Assembly: GCA_944324265.1 (NCBI GenBank)
Contig: CALUVS010000022.1
Span: 1-38,781 of the forward strand
Direction of reading: 5' to 3'
DNA: 38,781 nucleotides
Origin: an uncultured Traorella sp.
GTDB taxonomy: Bacteria > Bacillota_I > Bacilli_A > Erysipelotrichales > Erysipelotrichaceae
The stretch's first letter is position 1. Each line of letters starts with the position of its first letter. The position numbers were made by a program, and so were the translations under genes. Under the pieces are notes generated by a model that was given only the letters and a program-made list of their open reading frames with translations, was not told the DNA's origin and ran no database searches. Below are positions 1-10,675 of this stretch, piece by piece.

Positions 1-14
1 ATATTAAATAAAAA

Positions 15-37
15 GGTGGTCTAATTAATCGACCACC
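15..37 (-). terminator. Hairpin terminator at left edge
   Basis: A perfect 7-bp stem, GGTGGTC with GACCACC, encloses a 9-base AT loop. Read on the minus strand it is followed by a T-rich tail. It lies beyond the operon's own 3' hairpin at 156-194 and may be a second terminator for it. The rest of 38-150 holds no gene I can support; a GC-richer patch at about 74-111 contains the palindrome GGATGCATCC and is unexplained. Confidence 0.6.
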
Positions 38-155
38 AAAAATTTAAAAAAATTTACACACTTTTCTTGACAACCCCATGCCCCACCAGATTCTGACGGA
101 TGCATCCCCTTTTTAATAACAATATATCTTCAATTATTCTTTCAATCATCAAAGA

Positions 156-194
156 GGCTGCAGTCTTCACTTCATTGGAGTGATTGCCGCAGCC
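156..194 (-). terminator. 3' hairpin of the glycoside operon
   Basis: A long imperfect stem-loop: an outer stem GGCTGC/GCAGCC and an inner stem TCACT/AGTGA. It lies just after the IIA stop codon. The following minus-strand tail is only moderately T-rich (TCTTTGATG), so termination may be incomplete; a cleaner hairpin follows at 15-37. Confidence 0.6.
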
Positions 195-201
195 TTTGCA
201 A

Positions 202-513
202 TTAATTTTTCATCATCTTATACACATCTACAAATTCTTCAGCAAGAATACCAAAGGCTTCAGCGCTCATCAATTGATCTTCTGCGTGCATAAGCAATAA
301 AGAATATTCGCTTTTTTCTCCTGCCGCTTCCTTTTGGACCAATTCTGCGTGGGCATGATGTCCTTGAATAAAGGTTTCTTGTCCCTGTCGGATCATCTCC
401 TGCGCTTCTTCAAATTTTCCTTCTTTTGCTAAATGAATAGCTTCTATGTACATAGAGCGTGCAGCTCCCACTGCGCTGATGATCTGAAAACTAATCAGTT
501 CGATACCATCCAT
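202..513 (-). CDS. PTS lactose/cellobiose-family IIA component
   Basis: This 103-residue protein is a cytoplasmic phosphocarrier that takes phosphate from HPr and passes it to a IIB domain. It is all-helical with the family motif LLMHAEDQLMSA near residues 74-85, and its His is the expected phosphorylation site. Length is normal for the LacF/ChbA family. AGGAG sits about 7 bases before the ATG. It is the last gene of the eleven-gene operon starting at 10635, one base after the adjacent IIB gene. It is the only IIA in the operon, so it would have to serve both IIB proteins. Family assignment is firm; the sugar is inferred from neighbours. Confidence 0.93.
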   Translation of the reverse strand: MDGIELISFQIISAVGAARSMYIEAIHLAKEGKFEEAQEMIRQGQETFIQGHHAHAELVQKEAAGEKSEYSLLLMHAEDQLMSAEAFGILAEEFVDVYKMMKN

Positions 514-514
514 C

Positions 515-817
515 TTAATCTCCTAATACTTCTTTAACATGTTTGATGACTTTCGCACCATCCATTGTACCGTAAGCAGCCATATCGATAGCTTCTACCA
601 CACAATTTGGACATTCTTTCTGAACTTTACTTAAGTTGAATCTTACCTGTGGTCCCAATAATACAATATCAGCATCTTCTCCTCTTGTTTTAGCTTCTGC
701 TACTGGATAAGCATTGATATCACATTCATATCCTAATTCTTCAGCTGCTTTCTTCATTTTTGTTACAAGCATACTTGTGCTCATACCTGCGGCACATAAT
801 AATACAATTTTTCTCAT
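515..817 (-). CDS. PTS cellobiose-family IIB component (copy 1)
   Basis: About 100 residues. It carries the classic IIB phosphocysteine loop LLCAAGMSTSML near the N-terminus, with the Cys as the residue that receives phosphate from IIA. The start was set at the ATG at 817 because GGAGAG lies about 8 bases before it; the in-frame ATG at 832 lacks a good ribosome binding site. It lies between the GH1 gene and the IIA gene. A second, diverged IIB (2255-2578) sits upstream of GH1, which is unusual because one EIIC normally needs one IIB. Confidence 0.93.
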   Translation of the reverse strand: MRKIVLLCAAGMSTSMLVTKMKKAAEELGYECDINAYPVAEAKTRGEDADIVLLGPQVRFNLSKVQKECPNCVVEAIDMAAYGTMDGAKVIKHVKEVLGD

Positions 818-846
818 ATTTTCTCTCTCCATTCTTTTAGTATTTT

Positions 847-2570
<1,724 letters not shown>

Positions 2571-2578
<8 letters not shown>

Positions 2579-3848
2579 ACATCTTCTCCAATACAATCAA
2601 CACATCTTGATGAAATCTATGCATAGAAATATGAGTTTGATCATGAGTGAATGTCAATTCACCATTGGCAATGAATCTATCTTCTAAATCAATAATCTTA
2701 GCTCTATATCCATTAAATATTCTATTCAATCGAACAGTTGTATTGATCGGCAAATAGATATAAAAATTATCATGACATTGAGCAATACGTATTTCTTTAG
2801 TATCGTTGACAAGCAACTCCTGACATGGAATTAGATCATTTAATTTCAATGCAGAAAACAGAAATTGTATATATCCATAATCCCATGCCCCTAAAAATTG
2901 CAGTGCATCTTCCCAACATTTTGGAACATCAAACCCTTCACCGATACCGCTGCCGAAACGTTTGTTTATCTTATGCCAGCTATAAATGCCAGCTGCTCCA
3001 TATGTAATGCCTGCACTTGCCCCTGATAATAAACTCATCCATGCAGCACGGCGTACATCAAACCTTGTCCAGCGCCCATACATTTTTCTTGAATAGCCCA
3101 TTTCCTCATAGCAAGGCTCACTATTAATCAAAGGTTTATTCGGATATTTTTGTCTCATTTCTTCGGCTAATAAATAAGGCATTCCCATATTCTGAGCATT
3201 ATGTCCGCTTTGGTAGAAGACAAAATCCATTAACTCATACAAGGGCTGAGGTAATTCAGTATATCTGCCTTTGATATGTGCAGTGAACAAACAATGTTTT
3301 GCCAGTGCTTTTAATTGTTTGCCGGCAGTAACATAATAATCAATTGTTTCTTGAGTATTAAAATCTGTATCACCGCTCACAACATATATTGGTTCTAAAT
3401 CAGAAAAAGTTTCATGTACCTTCGTTACATACGATGAAATACATTCTTTCGGCATAATTCCACGTTTATACAACGCACTAGCCCAAGTATTCGGAACATA
3501 GTTGCACCATAAAACAACTAAGGCTAATTCAAATCCGCACTCTTTTGCTTTTACACACATTTTTCTGGCATGTTCAAAATATTCGTGATTTATATGTTCA
3601 TAATCAAATTTACCTTGTGCATCTATTTGAAATGGAAAATATTTAAGATTTGTTTCTGATGCGTCCCATTGAGGAAGAATATTGATCTGAATCGTATTAA
3701 ATCCTTGAACTTTGCGCGTATTCAAATAATATTCCCATTCTTCATCAGTAATATTTGTAAATGCAGACCAGCATGTATCAGCAAGATAAAAGAAAAATGC
3801 ATTATCCTTTAAAATCATTTTATGGTTTGATGATACAGTCAAACTCAT
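2571..3848 (-). CDS. DUF4038 / GH140-like glycosidase (candidate apiosidase)
   Basis: A 425-residue protein without signal peptide. The N-terminal block LKDNAFFFYLADTCWSAF, followed by EEWEYYLNTRKVQGFNTIQ, is the signature of the DUF4038 TIM-barrel family, which includes GH140 apiosidases. Candidate catalytic acids are the Asp residues in VVSGDTDFN (about 157-164) and the Glu in INSEPCYE (about 241-248). The C-terminal 100 residues look like the small beta domain usual after this barrel. The ATG at 3848 follows GAGGTGA; an upstream GTG lies inside that binding site and was rejected. Because it lacks an export signal and sits in a PTS operon, it should act inside the cell on an imported, possibly phosphorylated, glycoside. 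Family membership is fairly secure; apiose specificity is inferred from neighbours. Confidence 0.75.
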
Positions 3849-3849
3849 C

Positions 3850-5265
3850 TTACTCACCTCTTAATTTTGCATCCATTTGCTCTATAGTAGTATCATAATA
3901 ATCAGGACACAATCCGTCAATATATTTTAATGCTTCATGCAATACAGGAAGTACATCGCCGTGTACACCCACACAATGATGTACGTAAGGGCCTTCTACA
4001 AGTTTAGCCTCTAATTTCTTTAAATTTTCAACTTCAATCCAAACATATGTTCCTTGATTCATTGGTCCATCAATTCCTTTGGCATGGCCCATCAGTAAAG
4101 AATACTGACCATTATCCCCATCAAAACGGACAATACTCATTTCACCGCCCTTAATTTCACCATGCAACGCACCTGGATGCGAATGATTGAAGGCAAATGG
4201 GCTGCCGAATCGTGGTGTTTTTTTCATTAAAGATACTGGCCATGGCCCACAATGCTGCAATAACTCACCATTAGGATTTGTAGGATGCGGAACTGTCCAA
4301 TCAGCAAAGAAAGGAATGCTTTCTCCCATGGCAGCAGCCTGTACCATAATTAAAGTAATGGCGCCATGAATATCAGTTTCACAAGTAACCGGATATCCTT
4401 CATCACTTAACAAAGAGTTAGCTACACAAGGGAAAAGTCCCACGGCGCTTTGCAAAGCATTCCAGCATTGAATAGCAGCTGCCTTGCAATAATATTTTTT
4501 CATTAATGATTTTATAGCTAGTTTCAAAGCAGCTGTCTGATTAACATCTTCTTCTGAAACATCAACAATCATCTTATTCTTAATATCTTCAACAACATCT
4601 TGAACTTCTGAACCACAATGCTGCAAGTATCTTTCCATTTCATCTTTTACTTCCTGTAAACTTACAGGATGAATACGAATATCAAATTTCTCAAGCAGTT
4701 CACCTTCATTCACCATCATTGTCCAAAATCCTGCTGGTCGTGTTGAGATTTGCAAAATAGTTAATCCCTTCATTTCTTTAACAACATTAGCTGCTTTCAA
4801 GAAATTATGTAAACGCCATTCAAAATACTTGTCATCTAATCGACACATATTCATATAACTAAAAGGAACTTGAAAACGGCGTAGGATTTTTCCAGTTGCA
4901 AATAATCCACATTGCGAATCTCTCAGCCGAGCTCCGTTTTCCAAAGGTGCTTCATCTTGCGGTCCCCAAATCAGAACAGGTTTCGCAACAGCTTTTGCAA
5001 CTTTTGCAACTAAATCTTCTGTTCCAAAATTGCAATGAGGAAAAAACAAAGCATCTACATGAGAAGACTTCATTTTAGCAATGACTTGAGGCAAGTCTTT
5101 CTCATCAAACAAAAGTCCTTCTTCATTAATATCTTCAATATCTACATAGTTTATTTTCATTTCATTTAATTTGGCCAATACTTTATTTTTATAATTTAAA
5201 GCATCTTCCTTACTAAAAATATTTCTTCGTGTTCCAATAACACCTAAGCAGCTATTATACTCCAT
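3850..5265 (-). CDS. L-fucose/L-arabinose isomerase-family sugar isomerase
   Basis: A 471-residue protein of the FucI/AraA-like fold. The N-terminal half has GVIGTRR and a segment FFPHCNFGTED typical of the family. The C-terminal half has CETDIHGA (295-302, candidate metal-binding Glu and Asp), FFADWTVPHP and FNHSHPGALHGE (359-370), with a further His pair near 437. These enzymes interconvert aldoses and ketoses with a divalent metal. It is neither a close FucI nor AraA by length or motif, so it belongs to an uncharacterised branch. AAAGGAG precedes the ATG. It sits one base after the esterase gene and beside the kinase and split transketolase, so its ketose product is probably the kinase substrate. 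Apiose to apulose is my leading guess; arabinose, xylose or another pentose is possible. Confidence 0.8.
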   Translation of the reverse strand: MEYNSCLGVIGTRRNIFSKEDALNYKNKVLAKLNEMKINYVDIEDINEEGLLFDEKDLPQVIAKMKSSHVDALFFPHCNFGTEDLVAKVAKAVAKPVLIWGPQDEAPLENGARLRDSQCGLFATGKILRRFQVPFSYMNMCRLDDKYFEWRLHNFLKAANVVKEMKGLTILQISTRPAGFWTMMVNEGELLEKFDIRIHPVSLQEVKDEMERYLQHCGSEVQDVVEDIKNKMIVDVSEEDVNQTAALKLAIKSLMKKYYCKAAAIQCWNALQSAVGLFPCVANSLLSDEGYPVTCETDIHGAITLIMVQAAAMGESIPFFADWTVPHPTNPNGELLQHCGPWPVSLMKKTPRFGSPFAFNHSHPGALHGEIKGGEMSIVRFDGDNGQYSLLMGHAKGIDGPMNQGTYVWIEVENLKKLEAKLVEGPYVHHCVGVHGDVLPVLHEALKYIDGLCPDYYDTTIEQMDAKLRGE

Positions 5266-5266
5266 G

Positions 5267-6088
5267 CTATTCTCCTTTCTGCTGATTCAGCCAATTTTCT
5301 AAAAGTGTAATCCAGCTTTTTACATGACTATTGAAGTGACTTGGTTTTCTGGCTGTTGTACAATCACATAAAGCCAAGCCATGTTCTCCCTTCTCATATA
5401 AATGAAATTCAACAGGTACATGTTTTTCAGCACAGGCAAGTGCGTACCGAATTGAATCCTTACAATCAACCAATTGATCTTCAAACGTGGTCCAGATAAA
5501 AACAGCGGGTTGATTTTCTTCAATATGTAAAGATAAATCTGCTTCTTTAATCATTTCATCCGTTACTTTTTCTGCACCGAAAAAACGCATATTATGACTT
5601 TGTTTAATCCATTCCGCTTTCCCAAATTGCTTTTCATCTTTTCCTTTCGGCAATAAATGAATTGCAGGATATCCCAAAATCAATCCTTTTATTTGTACGT
5701 GGATATCATCATATTCCTTTCTTCTTCGAATATAATTTGCAGCAATATATCCGCCTGCTGAAAAGCCACATAAATAAACCTGATTTTCATCAAATAAATA
5801 ATTTTCCTTTTGCTCAATCAAAATTTTTAATGCTTCATGAACTTCTTTGCTTGCTTGATTAGGAACATCAGGGCAATGATCTTCAGCCGTATAAAACAAT
5901 ACAGCTGCATGCATACCCATTGCATTAAACCTAGCAGCAATCGGCTGTGCTTCACGATCACTCTTGAAGATAAATCCGCCTCCTGGGCATATGAGTACCA
6001 AAGACTTGCGCATTCCCACATTGTATTCCAATGAATTATGCACTGGGAATAATTCCAAAGAAGCTGTGTTACTTAGATTCCATTTCAT
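5267..6088 (-). CDS. Alpha/beta-hydrolase, carboxylesterase type
   Basis: A 273-residue cytoplasmic hydrolase. It has an oxyanion-hole segment CPGGGF (about 34-39), a nucleophile elbow GFSAGGY (Ser near 123), an acidic residue in FEDQLVD and a terminal His in GEHGLAL, giving a complete Ser-Asp-His triad of the acetylxylan-esterase/BD-FAE-like group. It overlaps the end of the kinase gene by 20 bases with only a weak ribosome binding site (GGTGAT), so translation is probably coupled. In this operon it most likely removes acetyl, malonyl or similar acyl groups from the imported sugar; plant flavonoid glycosides are often acylated. Substrate is inferred. Confidence 0.85.
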   Translation of the reverse strand: MKWNLSNTASLELFPVHNSLEYNVGMRKSLVLICPGGGFIFKSDREAQPIAARFNAMGMHAAVLFYTAEDHCPDVPNQASKEVHEALKILIEQKENYLFDENQVYLCGFSAGGYIAANYIRRRKEYDDIHVQIKGLILGYPAIHLLPKGKDEKQFGKAEWIKQSHNMRFFGAEKVTDEMIKEADLSLHIEENQPAVFIWTTFEDQLVDCKDSIRYALACAEKHVPVEFHLYEKGEHGLALCDCTTARKPSHFNSHVKSWITLLENWLNQQKGE

Positions 6089-7550
6089 TTGACATCACCA
6101 ACGCACATTGTACTGCTTTACGGTACAAGTTCATGCGCATCTTCCTTTCTTGCTCTGACATTTGCGGTTGATATACTTTTGTTTCTGTTTTAATTTCTTT
6201 TAACTCATCTAAATTTTTTCGCCATTTCAAGTACAGACAGCCAATCATAAAGCTTCCCAAAGCAGATAAATCTGGATATAAGTTTACTTGAATGGTGCAA
6301 TGACTGATATCAGATAAATATTGCATGAGTGCACTATTTTGAGAAATACCTCCGTCTACACGCAATATCACACTATCATTGATTGAAAAACAAGACAATG
6401 CATCACATAACTGATAAATAATGCCTTGTGCAACTGCTCGAAGCATGTCCTTCTTTGTTGTACTCCGCTGAATACCAATAAAAACAGAGCGAGCATGAGC
6501 ATTCCAATAGGGAATACTCAATCCAGTCAAAGCCGGTACAAATATGACATTCTGATTTGAGTCATACAATAGTGACTCGTTGATTTCACTATAATCATGA
6601 AATAGTTCTGCTTCATCTCGAGCCCAATTTAATGATTCAGCATTGCAGTTTACAATAGCTTCTTTACTGTAAGTAAATTCATTTTTCAGCGAATAGCCCA
6701 GTGCTGAAACTAATCCATGTTCTGTATTATCAGCATTTTTTGAATTCATCATCATAGAACAGCCTGTTCCTACTGTCATTTTAATATCTTTCTCATCAAA
6801 GCAGCATTGACCAAAGAAAGCTGCTTGACTATCGCCTATGACACCGGTAATCGGTATTTTATGATCTAACAAACCCTCTAAATCTGTCATACCAAAGCAT
6901 TCATCGCTGTGCAGGATTTCAGGCAGCATATGCATTGGAATATGGAATATATCGCATAATTCTTTATCCCAAGAGCAAGTATGTATGTTATACAAAAGTG
7001 TTCTTGAGGCATTGGAGTGATCGGTATAATGGCAATGTTCTCCAGTTAAAGAATAAATCAGCCAACTGTCTATCGTACCTATTTTTAATTTTTTATTTTC
7101 TAAATTTTCAATATTATTTAAAATCCAATTTATTTTTGTCGCTGAGAAATAGCTATCGATTCTTAAACCAGTTTTATCGAAAACTATCTTTTCATATCCT
7201 TGCTGGATCAACTCCTTGCACATATCTGCAGTACGCGTACATTGCCATACAATTGCTGGATAAATAGGCTGATGGGTTTCTGCATCCCATATCAAAACCG
7301 TTTCTCTTTGATTGGTAATTGTTAAAGCTCGAATTTTTGTTCTATCAACCTTTTCATTTCTTAAAATTTCTTGGCAACATTCAATCAATTGATGATAAAT
7401 TTCCTGTGGATCATGTTCTACCCAACCATCTTTCGGATAGAATTTTTTATGTTCTCTGGATGCACTGCAGATTATCTCAGCATTTTCATCTATTAAATAT
7501 ACTTTTGTAGAAGTTGTACTTTGATCTACAGTAAGAATCGTTTTAGGCAT
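6069..7550 (-). CDS. FGGY-family sugar kinase, glycerol-kinase-like
   Basis: A full-length carbohydrate kinase of 493 residues. N-terminal TVDQSTTSTKVYLID is the phosphate-binding start of the FGGY fold. GWVEHDPQEI, ITNQRET and AIVWQCTRTAD match glycerol kinase closely. GDSQAAFFGQ and RVDGGISQNS are the C-terminal ATP and substrate loops. By sequence alone it would be called GlpK, but there is no glycerol facilitator or glycerol-3-phosphate enzyme beside it. Instead it is coupled to a sugar isomerase and split transketolase, and it overlaps the transketolase C gene by 8 bases. I infer that it phosphorylates a ketopentose (apulose, xylulose or similar). Glycerol or dihydroxyacetone kinase remains the alternative. 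Confidence 0.85.
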   Translation of the reverse strand: MPKTILTVDQSTTSTKVYLIDENAEIICSASREHKKFYPKDGWVEHDPQEIYHQLIECCQEILRNEKVDRTKIRALTITNQRETVLIWDAETHQPIYPAIVWQCTRTADMCKELIQQGYEKIVFDKTGLRIDSYFSATKINWILNNIENLENKKLKIGTIDSWLIYSLTGEHCHYTDHSNASRTLLYNIHTCSWDKELCDIFHIPMHMLPEILHSDECFGMTDLEGLLDHKIPITGVIGDSQAAFFGQCCFDEKDIKMTVGTGCSMMMNSKNADNTEHGLVSALGYSLKNEFTYSKEAIVNCNAESLNWARDEAELFHDYSEINESLLYDSNQNVIFVPALTGLSIPYWNAHARSVFIGIQRSTTKKDMLRAVAQGIIYQLCDALSCFSINDSVILRVDGGISQNSALMQYLSDISHCTIQVNLYPDLSALGSFMIGCLYLKWRKNLDELKEIKTETKVYQPQMSEQERKMRMNLYRKAVQCALVMSNEMESK

Positions 7551-8487
7551 GTTTTTTCACCAGCAGTTTTTTCATTTGTTCTGCAGCTCCAACTGCATTT
7601 AATCCATAATAATCAAATACTTGCTGGCTATTTCCAGTAATCAATGATGAATCTGGAAGTGCCATAACTTTCACGAAACAAGGAGCATGTTCTGCCACTA
7701 CTTTGGAAACCATGGTTCCAAAACCATTCACACCGCTATGTTCTTCCATTGTAATGATTGCCTTTGTTTCTAAAGCAGCCTTAATGATAATCTCTTCATC
7801 TAACGGCTTAATCGTATGAATATTGAGTACACGAACATGAATTTCTTCTTCTTCTAATAGATAGGCAGCATCCAATGCTTTTTTTACCATTTCTCCAGTC
7901 GCAATAAAGGCACCATCATTTCCCTCTTTTAATGTAATTCCCTTGCCGATTTCAAAATCAAAGTCTAGATTTTCATGAATATCTTCTACCGGATTTCTTC
8001 CCACTCGAATATAACATGGCTCATCATCTTCTACTAAAAGATTCATCATCTTTTCAGTTTCAAATCGATCAGCAGGAACAACAATACGCATGTTTGGAAT
8101 TGCACTCATCACAGCAATATCCTGCAATGAATGATGTGACATGCCCAAAGCGCCATAGCTTACACCTGCACTGATTCCAATCAATTTCACATTTGTATGA
8201 GAATAAGCTACATCTACTTTTACTTGCTCAATGGATCGCATTGTTAAGAAACATGCAGGTGAAGCAACATACGGTTTTTTTCCTACAGCAGCTAATCCGC
8301 TTGCAATTCCAACTAAATTTTGTTCAGCTATTCCCACTTCAACAATTTGTTTCGGATAAGCATTTGCAAATGGAGCTAGGCTTGCAGAACCTCTTGAATC
8401 ACTCGTCAGTACAACGATATCTTGATCATGTTCTGCTTTTTTCATCAGTACATCACAGATGACTGTACGATTGGCAATTTTATTCAT
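7543..8487 (-). CDS. Transketolase, C-terminal subunit
   Basis: A 314-residue polypeptide equal to the pyrimidine-binding and C-terminal domains of transketolase. EVGIAEQNLVGIASGLAA contains the Glu that activates thiamine diphosphate. The segments SYGALGMSHHSLQDIA and IRVGRNP are typical of split transketolases. The start at 8487 follows GGGAGGA; the longer reading frame to 8535 has no support. It overlaps the N-subunit gene by 8 bases, so the two are made together and form a heterotetramer. Split transketolases in sugar operons include AptA/AptB, which convert apulose 4-phosphate and glyceraldehyde 3-phosphate to xylulose 5-phosphate and dihydroxyacetone phosphate. Ordinary pentose phosphate transketolase is the alternative. 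Confidence 0.93.
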   Translation of the reverse strand: MNKIANRTVICDVLMKKAEHDQDIVVLTSDSRGSASLAPFANAYPKQIVEVGIAEQNLVGIASGLAAVGKKPYVASPACFLTMRSIEQVKVDVAYSHTNVKLIGISAGVSYGALGMSHHSLQDIAVMSAIPNMRIVVPADRFETEKMMNLLVEDDEPCYIRVGRNPVEDIHENLDFDFEIGKGITLKEGNDGAFIATGEMVKKALDAAYLLEEEEIHVRVLNIHTIKPLDEEIIIKAALETKAIITMEEHSGVNGFGTMVSKVVAEHAPCFVKVMALPDSSLITGNSQQVFDYYGLNAVGAAEQMKKLLVKKHA

Positions 8488-9304
8488 GACACATTCCTCC
8501 CAAATCATCCATCGCTTGTTGATATTGTTCCTCATTCATGACACCATGGTGCCAACTAGCGTTATTTTCCATAAAGGAAACGCCCTTTCCTTTAACTGTA
8601 TGTGCAAGCAATAAAGTTGGTTTACCTTTGCATTTTCTAGCCAATTTAAATCCAGATAAAATTGAAGGAATATCATTTCCATCAATTTCAATCACATTAA
8701 AGCCAAATGATTCATATTTAAACCGCAGATTGTCCAATGCCATTACTTCTTCTGTAGTTCCGCTGATCTGCAGGCCATTTCTATCAATAATGGCCACTAA
8801 ATTGTCTAATTGATAATGAGAGGCAGCCATCGCCGCTTCCCATATACTTCCTTCTGCTTGTTCACCATCTCCCATCATGACATAAACTCTGAAATCTTTC
8901 TGGCCCATCTTACCACCAATCGCCATACCTACAGCCAAAGAAAAACCATGCCCTAAAGAACCTGTATTCATTTCAATTCCTGGAACCTTATTATTTGGAT
9001 GACCAATTAATCTGGACTGATAAGAAGAAAAAGTATCTAATTCTTTTTTATCAAAAAAACCTTTATCTGCTAAAGTCACATACAGCGCTTCAGCAATATG
9101 CCCTTTGCTTAATATAAATCGATCACGATTTTCCATATTAGGATTTTTTGCATCAATATTCATCTCATGATTGTATAATACATTCAGAATATCAATTCCT
9201 GATAAGCTTCCTCCAACATGACCTGCTTTGCTTTTATAGCAAACATCGATAATTCTTTTTCTTAAGTTCTTTGACTTATTCTCCAATTCTTTGATTTTAT
9301 TCAT
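8480..9304 (-). CDS. Transketolase, N-terminal subunit
   Basis: A 274-residue thiamine-diphosphate-binding subunit. It has KAGHVGGSLSGIDIL at the N-terminus, ILSKGHIAEALY, GSLGHGFSLAVGMA and the cofactor/metal motif beginning GDGEQAEGSIWEA and ending at DRNGLQISG. Of two close ATGs, the one at 9304 is preferred because AAAGGA lies about 7 bases before it. It is the first gene after the internal hairpin at 9322-9353 that separates it from the EIIC gene, so the enzymes of the operon may be made at a different level from the transporter. Confidence 0.93.
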   Translation of the reverse strand: MNKIKELENKSKNLRKRIIDVCYKSKAGHVGGSLSGIDILNVLYNHEMNIDAKNPNMENRDRFILSKGHIAEALYVTLADKGFFDKKELDTFSSYQSRLIGHPNNKVPGIEMNTGSLGHGFSLAVGMAIGGKMGQKDFRVYVMMGDGEQAEGSIWEAAMAASHYQLDNLVAIIDRNGLQISGTTEEVMALDNLRFKYESFGFNVIEIDGNDIPSILSGFKLARKCKGKPTLLLAHTVKGKGVSFMENNASWHHGVMNEEQYQQAMDDLGGMCHE

Positions 9305-9321
9305 ATGCATTTCCTTTCTTT

Positions 9322-9353
9322 AAAAAAGAAGTTCTTATGAATGAACTTCTTTA
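9322..9353 (-). terminator. Intra-operon intrinsic terminator/attenuator
   Basis: On the minus strand a perfect 10-bp stem (AAAGAAGTTC with GAACTTCTTT) with an 8-base loop runs into a T6 tail. It lies between the EIIC stop and the transketolase N gene. No other promoter is obvious in the 50-base gap, so it probably lets only part of transcription continue, or caps a processed transporter mRNA. Confidence 0.75.
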
Positions 9354-9360
9354 ATATTTA

Positions 9361-10635
9361 TTAATCTTGACTTTCTTTTGTTTTATTTTCCGTTTTTGTA
9401 ACCTGATTATCAAGTACCTTAAAGAATGGAAGATAAATCAAGATGCCAACTGCTACTAATACAATTTGTAAAACAGATGCTCTCCATCCTCCTGCTAAGA
9501 ATGCATTGACTAAAATTGGTGTTCCAAATGGAACCTGAACACCATTTAAGTGAGGTACTAAGCCAATTGCAATTGCAATGTAGGCAATAACAGACTGCAC
9601 AATTGGTGTAATAATAAATGGTATAGCAAGAAGCGGGTTTAAAACACATGGCAAGCCAAACATAACCGGTTCATTGATAGTAAATAAACTAGGAACAGCA
9701 CTTAAACGTCCAATTGCTTTATGTTGCTTTGATTTTGAAATTAACAAAATCAAAATAACTAATGATAAAGTACCACCAGCACCGCCAATTCCAGTAAAAA
9801 TACTGTAGAATGTTTTACCTAAAATATTCAAATCAGCATTTGCTGCTCCAGCTAAAACCATTTCCATATTCACAGTATCCATTGGCAAATATACAGCATT
9901 GATAATTGGCTGTACTACTAATGCACCGTGGATACCAAAGAAGAACAAAACCATTTGTACTAAAATAATGAAAGAATATGCCCAAATACTAGAACCCATT
10001 GACTGCAAAGGTGTAGCTACCAATGTATAGATCATATTTGTTAATGAACCCCATTGTGTGAATGAGAACAAAACAGCAATGATGATAAATAATGCTCCTA
10101 CAAACATACCTGGAATCAAACCTTCAAATGTATTTGCAATAACCGGAGGAACGCTGTCCGGCATTTTGATTTGAATCTTATCATTTTTCATTAGCGCACA
10201 ATATACTCTAGTTGCCACCAAAGTAGCTAACATAGCTGCAAATAAACCTTGTGCTCCCATCCAAGTCATATTTAATGCGCCTTCATTTAATGGTGTAATA
10301 ATTAAGAAAGCAAAGATTGAAATAATACCAGCAGAGATACCGTCCACTTCAAAATTACTTGCTAAACGGTTACCAATCAAGAAGCATGCATAAAGTGACA
10401 TACAACTTGTAGTAACAGTAGATGCAGCCATTAAGTATGTGCGAATACCTGCATCCGTTAAAAATTGTTTCCATGCATCAATCGGAATAACTGCAAGCAG
10501 CAATGCAATTGAACCAATCATCAAAATTGGCAACGTACCCATTAAACCTTTTGAAATAGCGTCTAGATAAATGTTGCTTTGGACTTTAGCAGCAAACCCT
10601 AACAGTTTATCCATCAATTTTCCATCTTTATTCAT
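9361..10635 (-). CDS. PTS lactose/cellobiose-family EIIC permease
   Basis: A 424-residue integral membrane protein with about ten hydrophobic segments, the EIIC fold of the cellobiose (CelB/ChbC/LicC) family. It moves a beta-glycoside across the membrane while a IIB phosphorylates it. Recognisable parts are the N-terminal LPILMIGSIALLLAVIP, the loop FFFGIHGALVVQPIINAV and the substrate-side segment FTINEPVMFGLP. AGGAG precedes the ATG. It is first in the eleven-gene operon, behind a strong promoter at 10704-10732. Its partners IIA and IIB lie at the far end of the operon, and the enzymes between them define the likely substrate. Confidence 0.94.
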   Translation of the reverse strand: MNKDGKLMDKLLGFAAKVQSNIYLDAISKGLMGTLPILMIGSIALLLAVIPIDAWKQFLTDAGIRTYLMAASTVTTSCMSLYACFLIGNRLASNFEVDGISAGIISIFAFLIITPLNEGALNMTWMGAQGLFAAMLATLVATRVYCALMKNDKIQIKMPDSVPPVIANTFEGLIPGMFVGALFIIIAVLFSFTQWGSLTNMIYTLVATPLQSMGSSIWAYSFIILVQMVLFFFGIHGALVVQPIINAVYLPMDTVNMEMVLAGAANADLNILGKTFYSIFTGIGGAGGTLSLVILILLISKSKQHKAIGRLSAVPSLFTINEPVMFGLPCVLNPLLAIPFIITPIVQSVIAYIAIAIGLVPHLNGVQVPFGTPILVNAFLAGGWRASVLQIVLVAVGILIYLPFFKVLDNQVTKTENKTKESQD

Positions 10636-10675
10636 TTTGTTATCTCCTAAATATTTTACCTTTAATTTTGTGTAT

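Noticed and set aside
6069-7550. Calling the kinase plain glycerol kinase (glpK)
   Set aside because: The sequence is GlpK-like, but no glycerol genes are adjacent and it is embedded between a sugar isomerase and split transketolase; the name would mislead.
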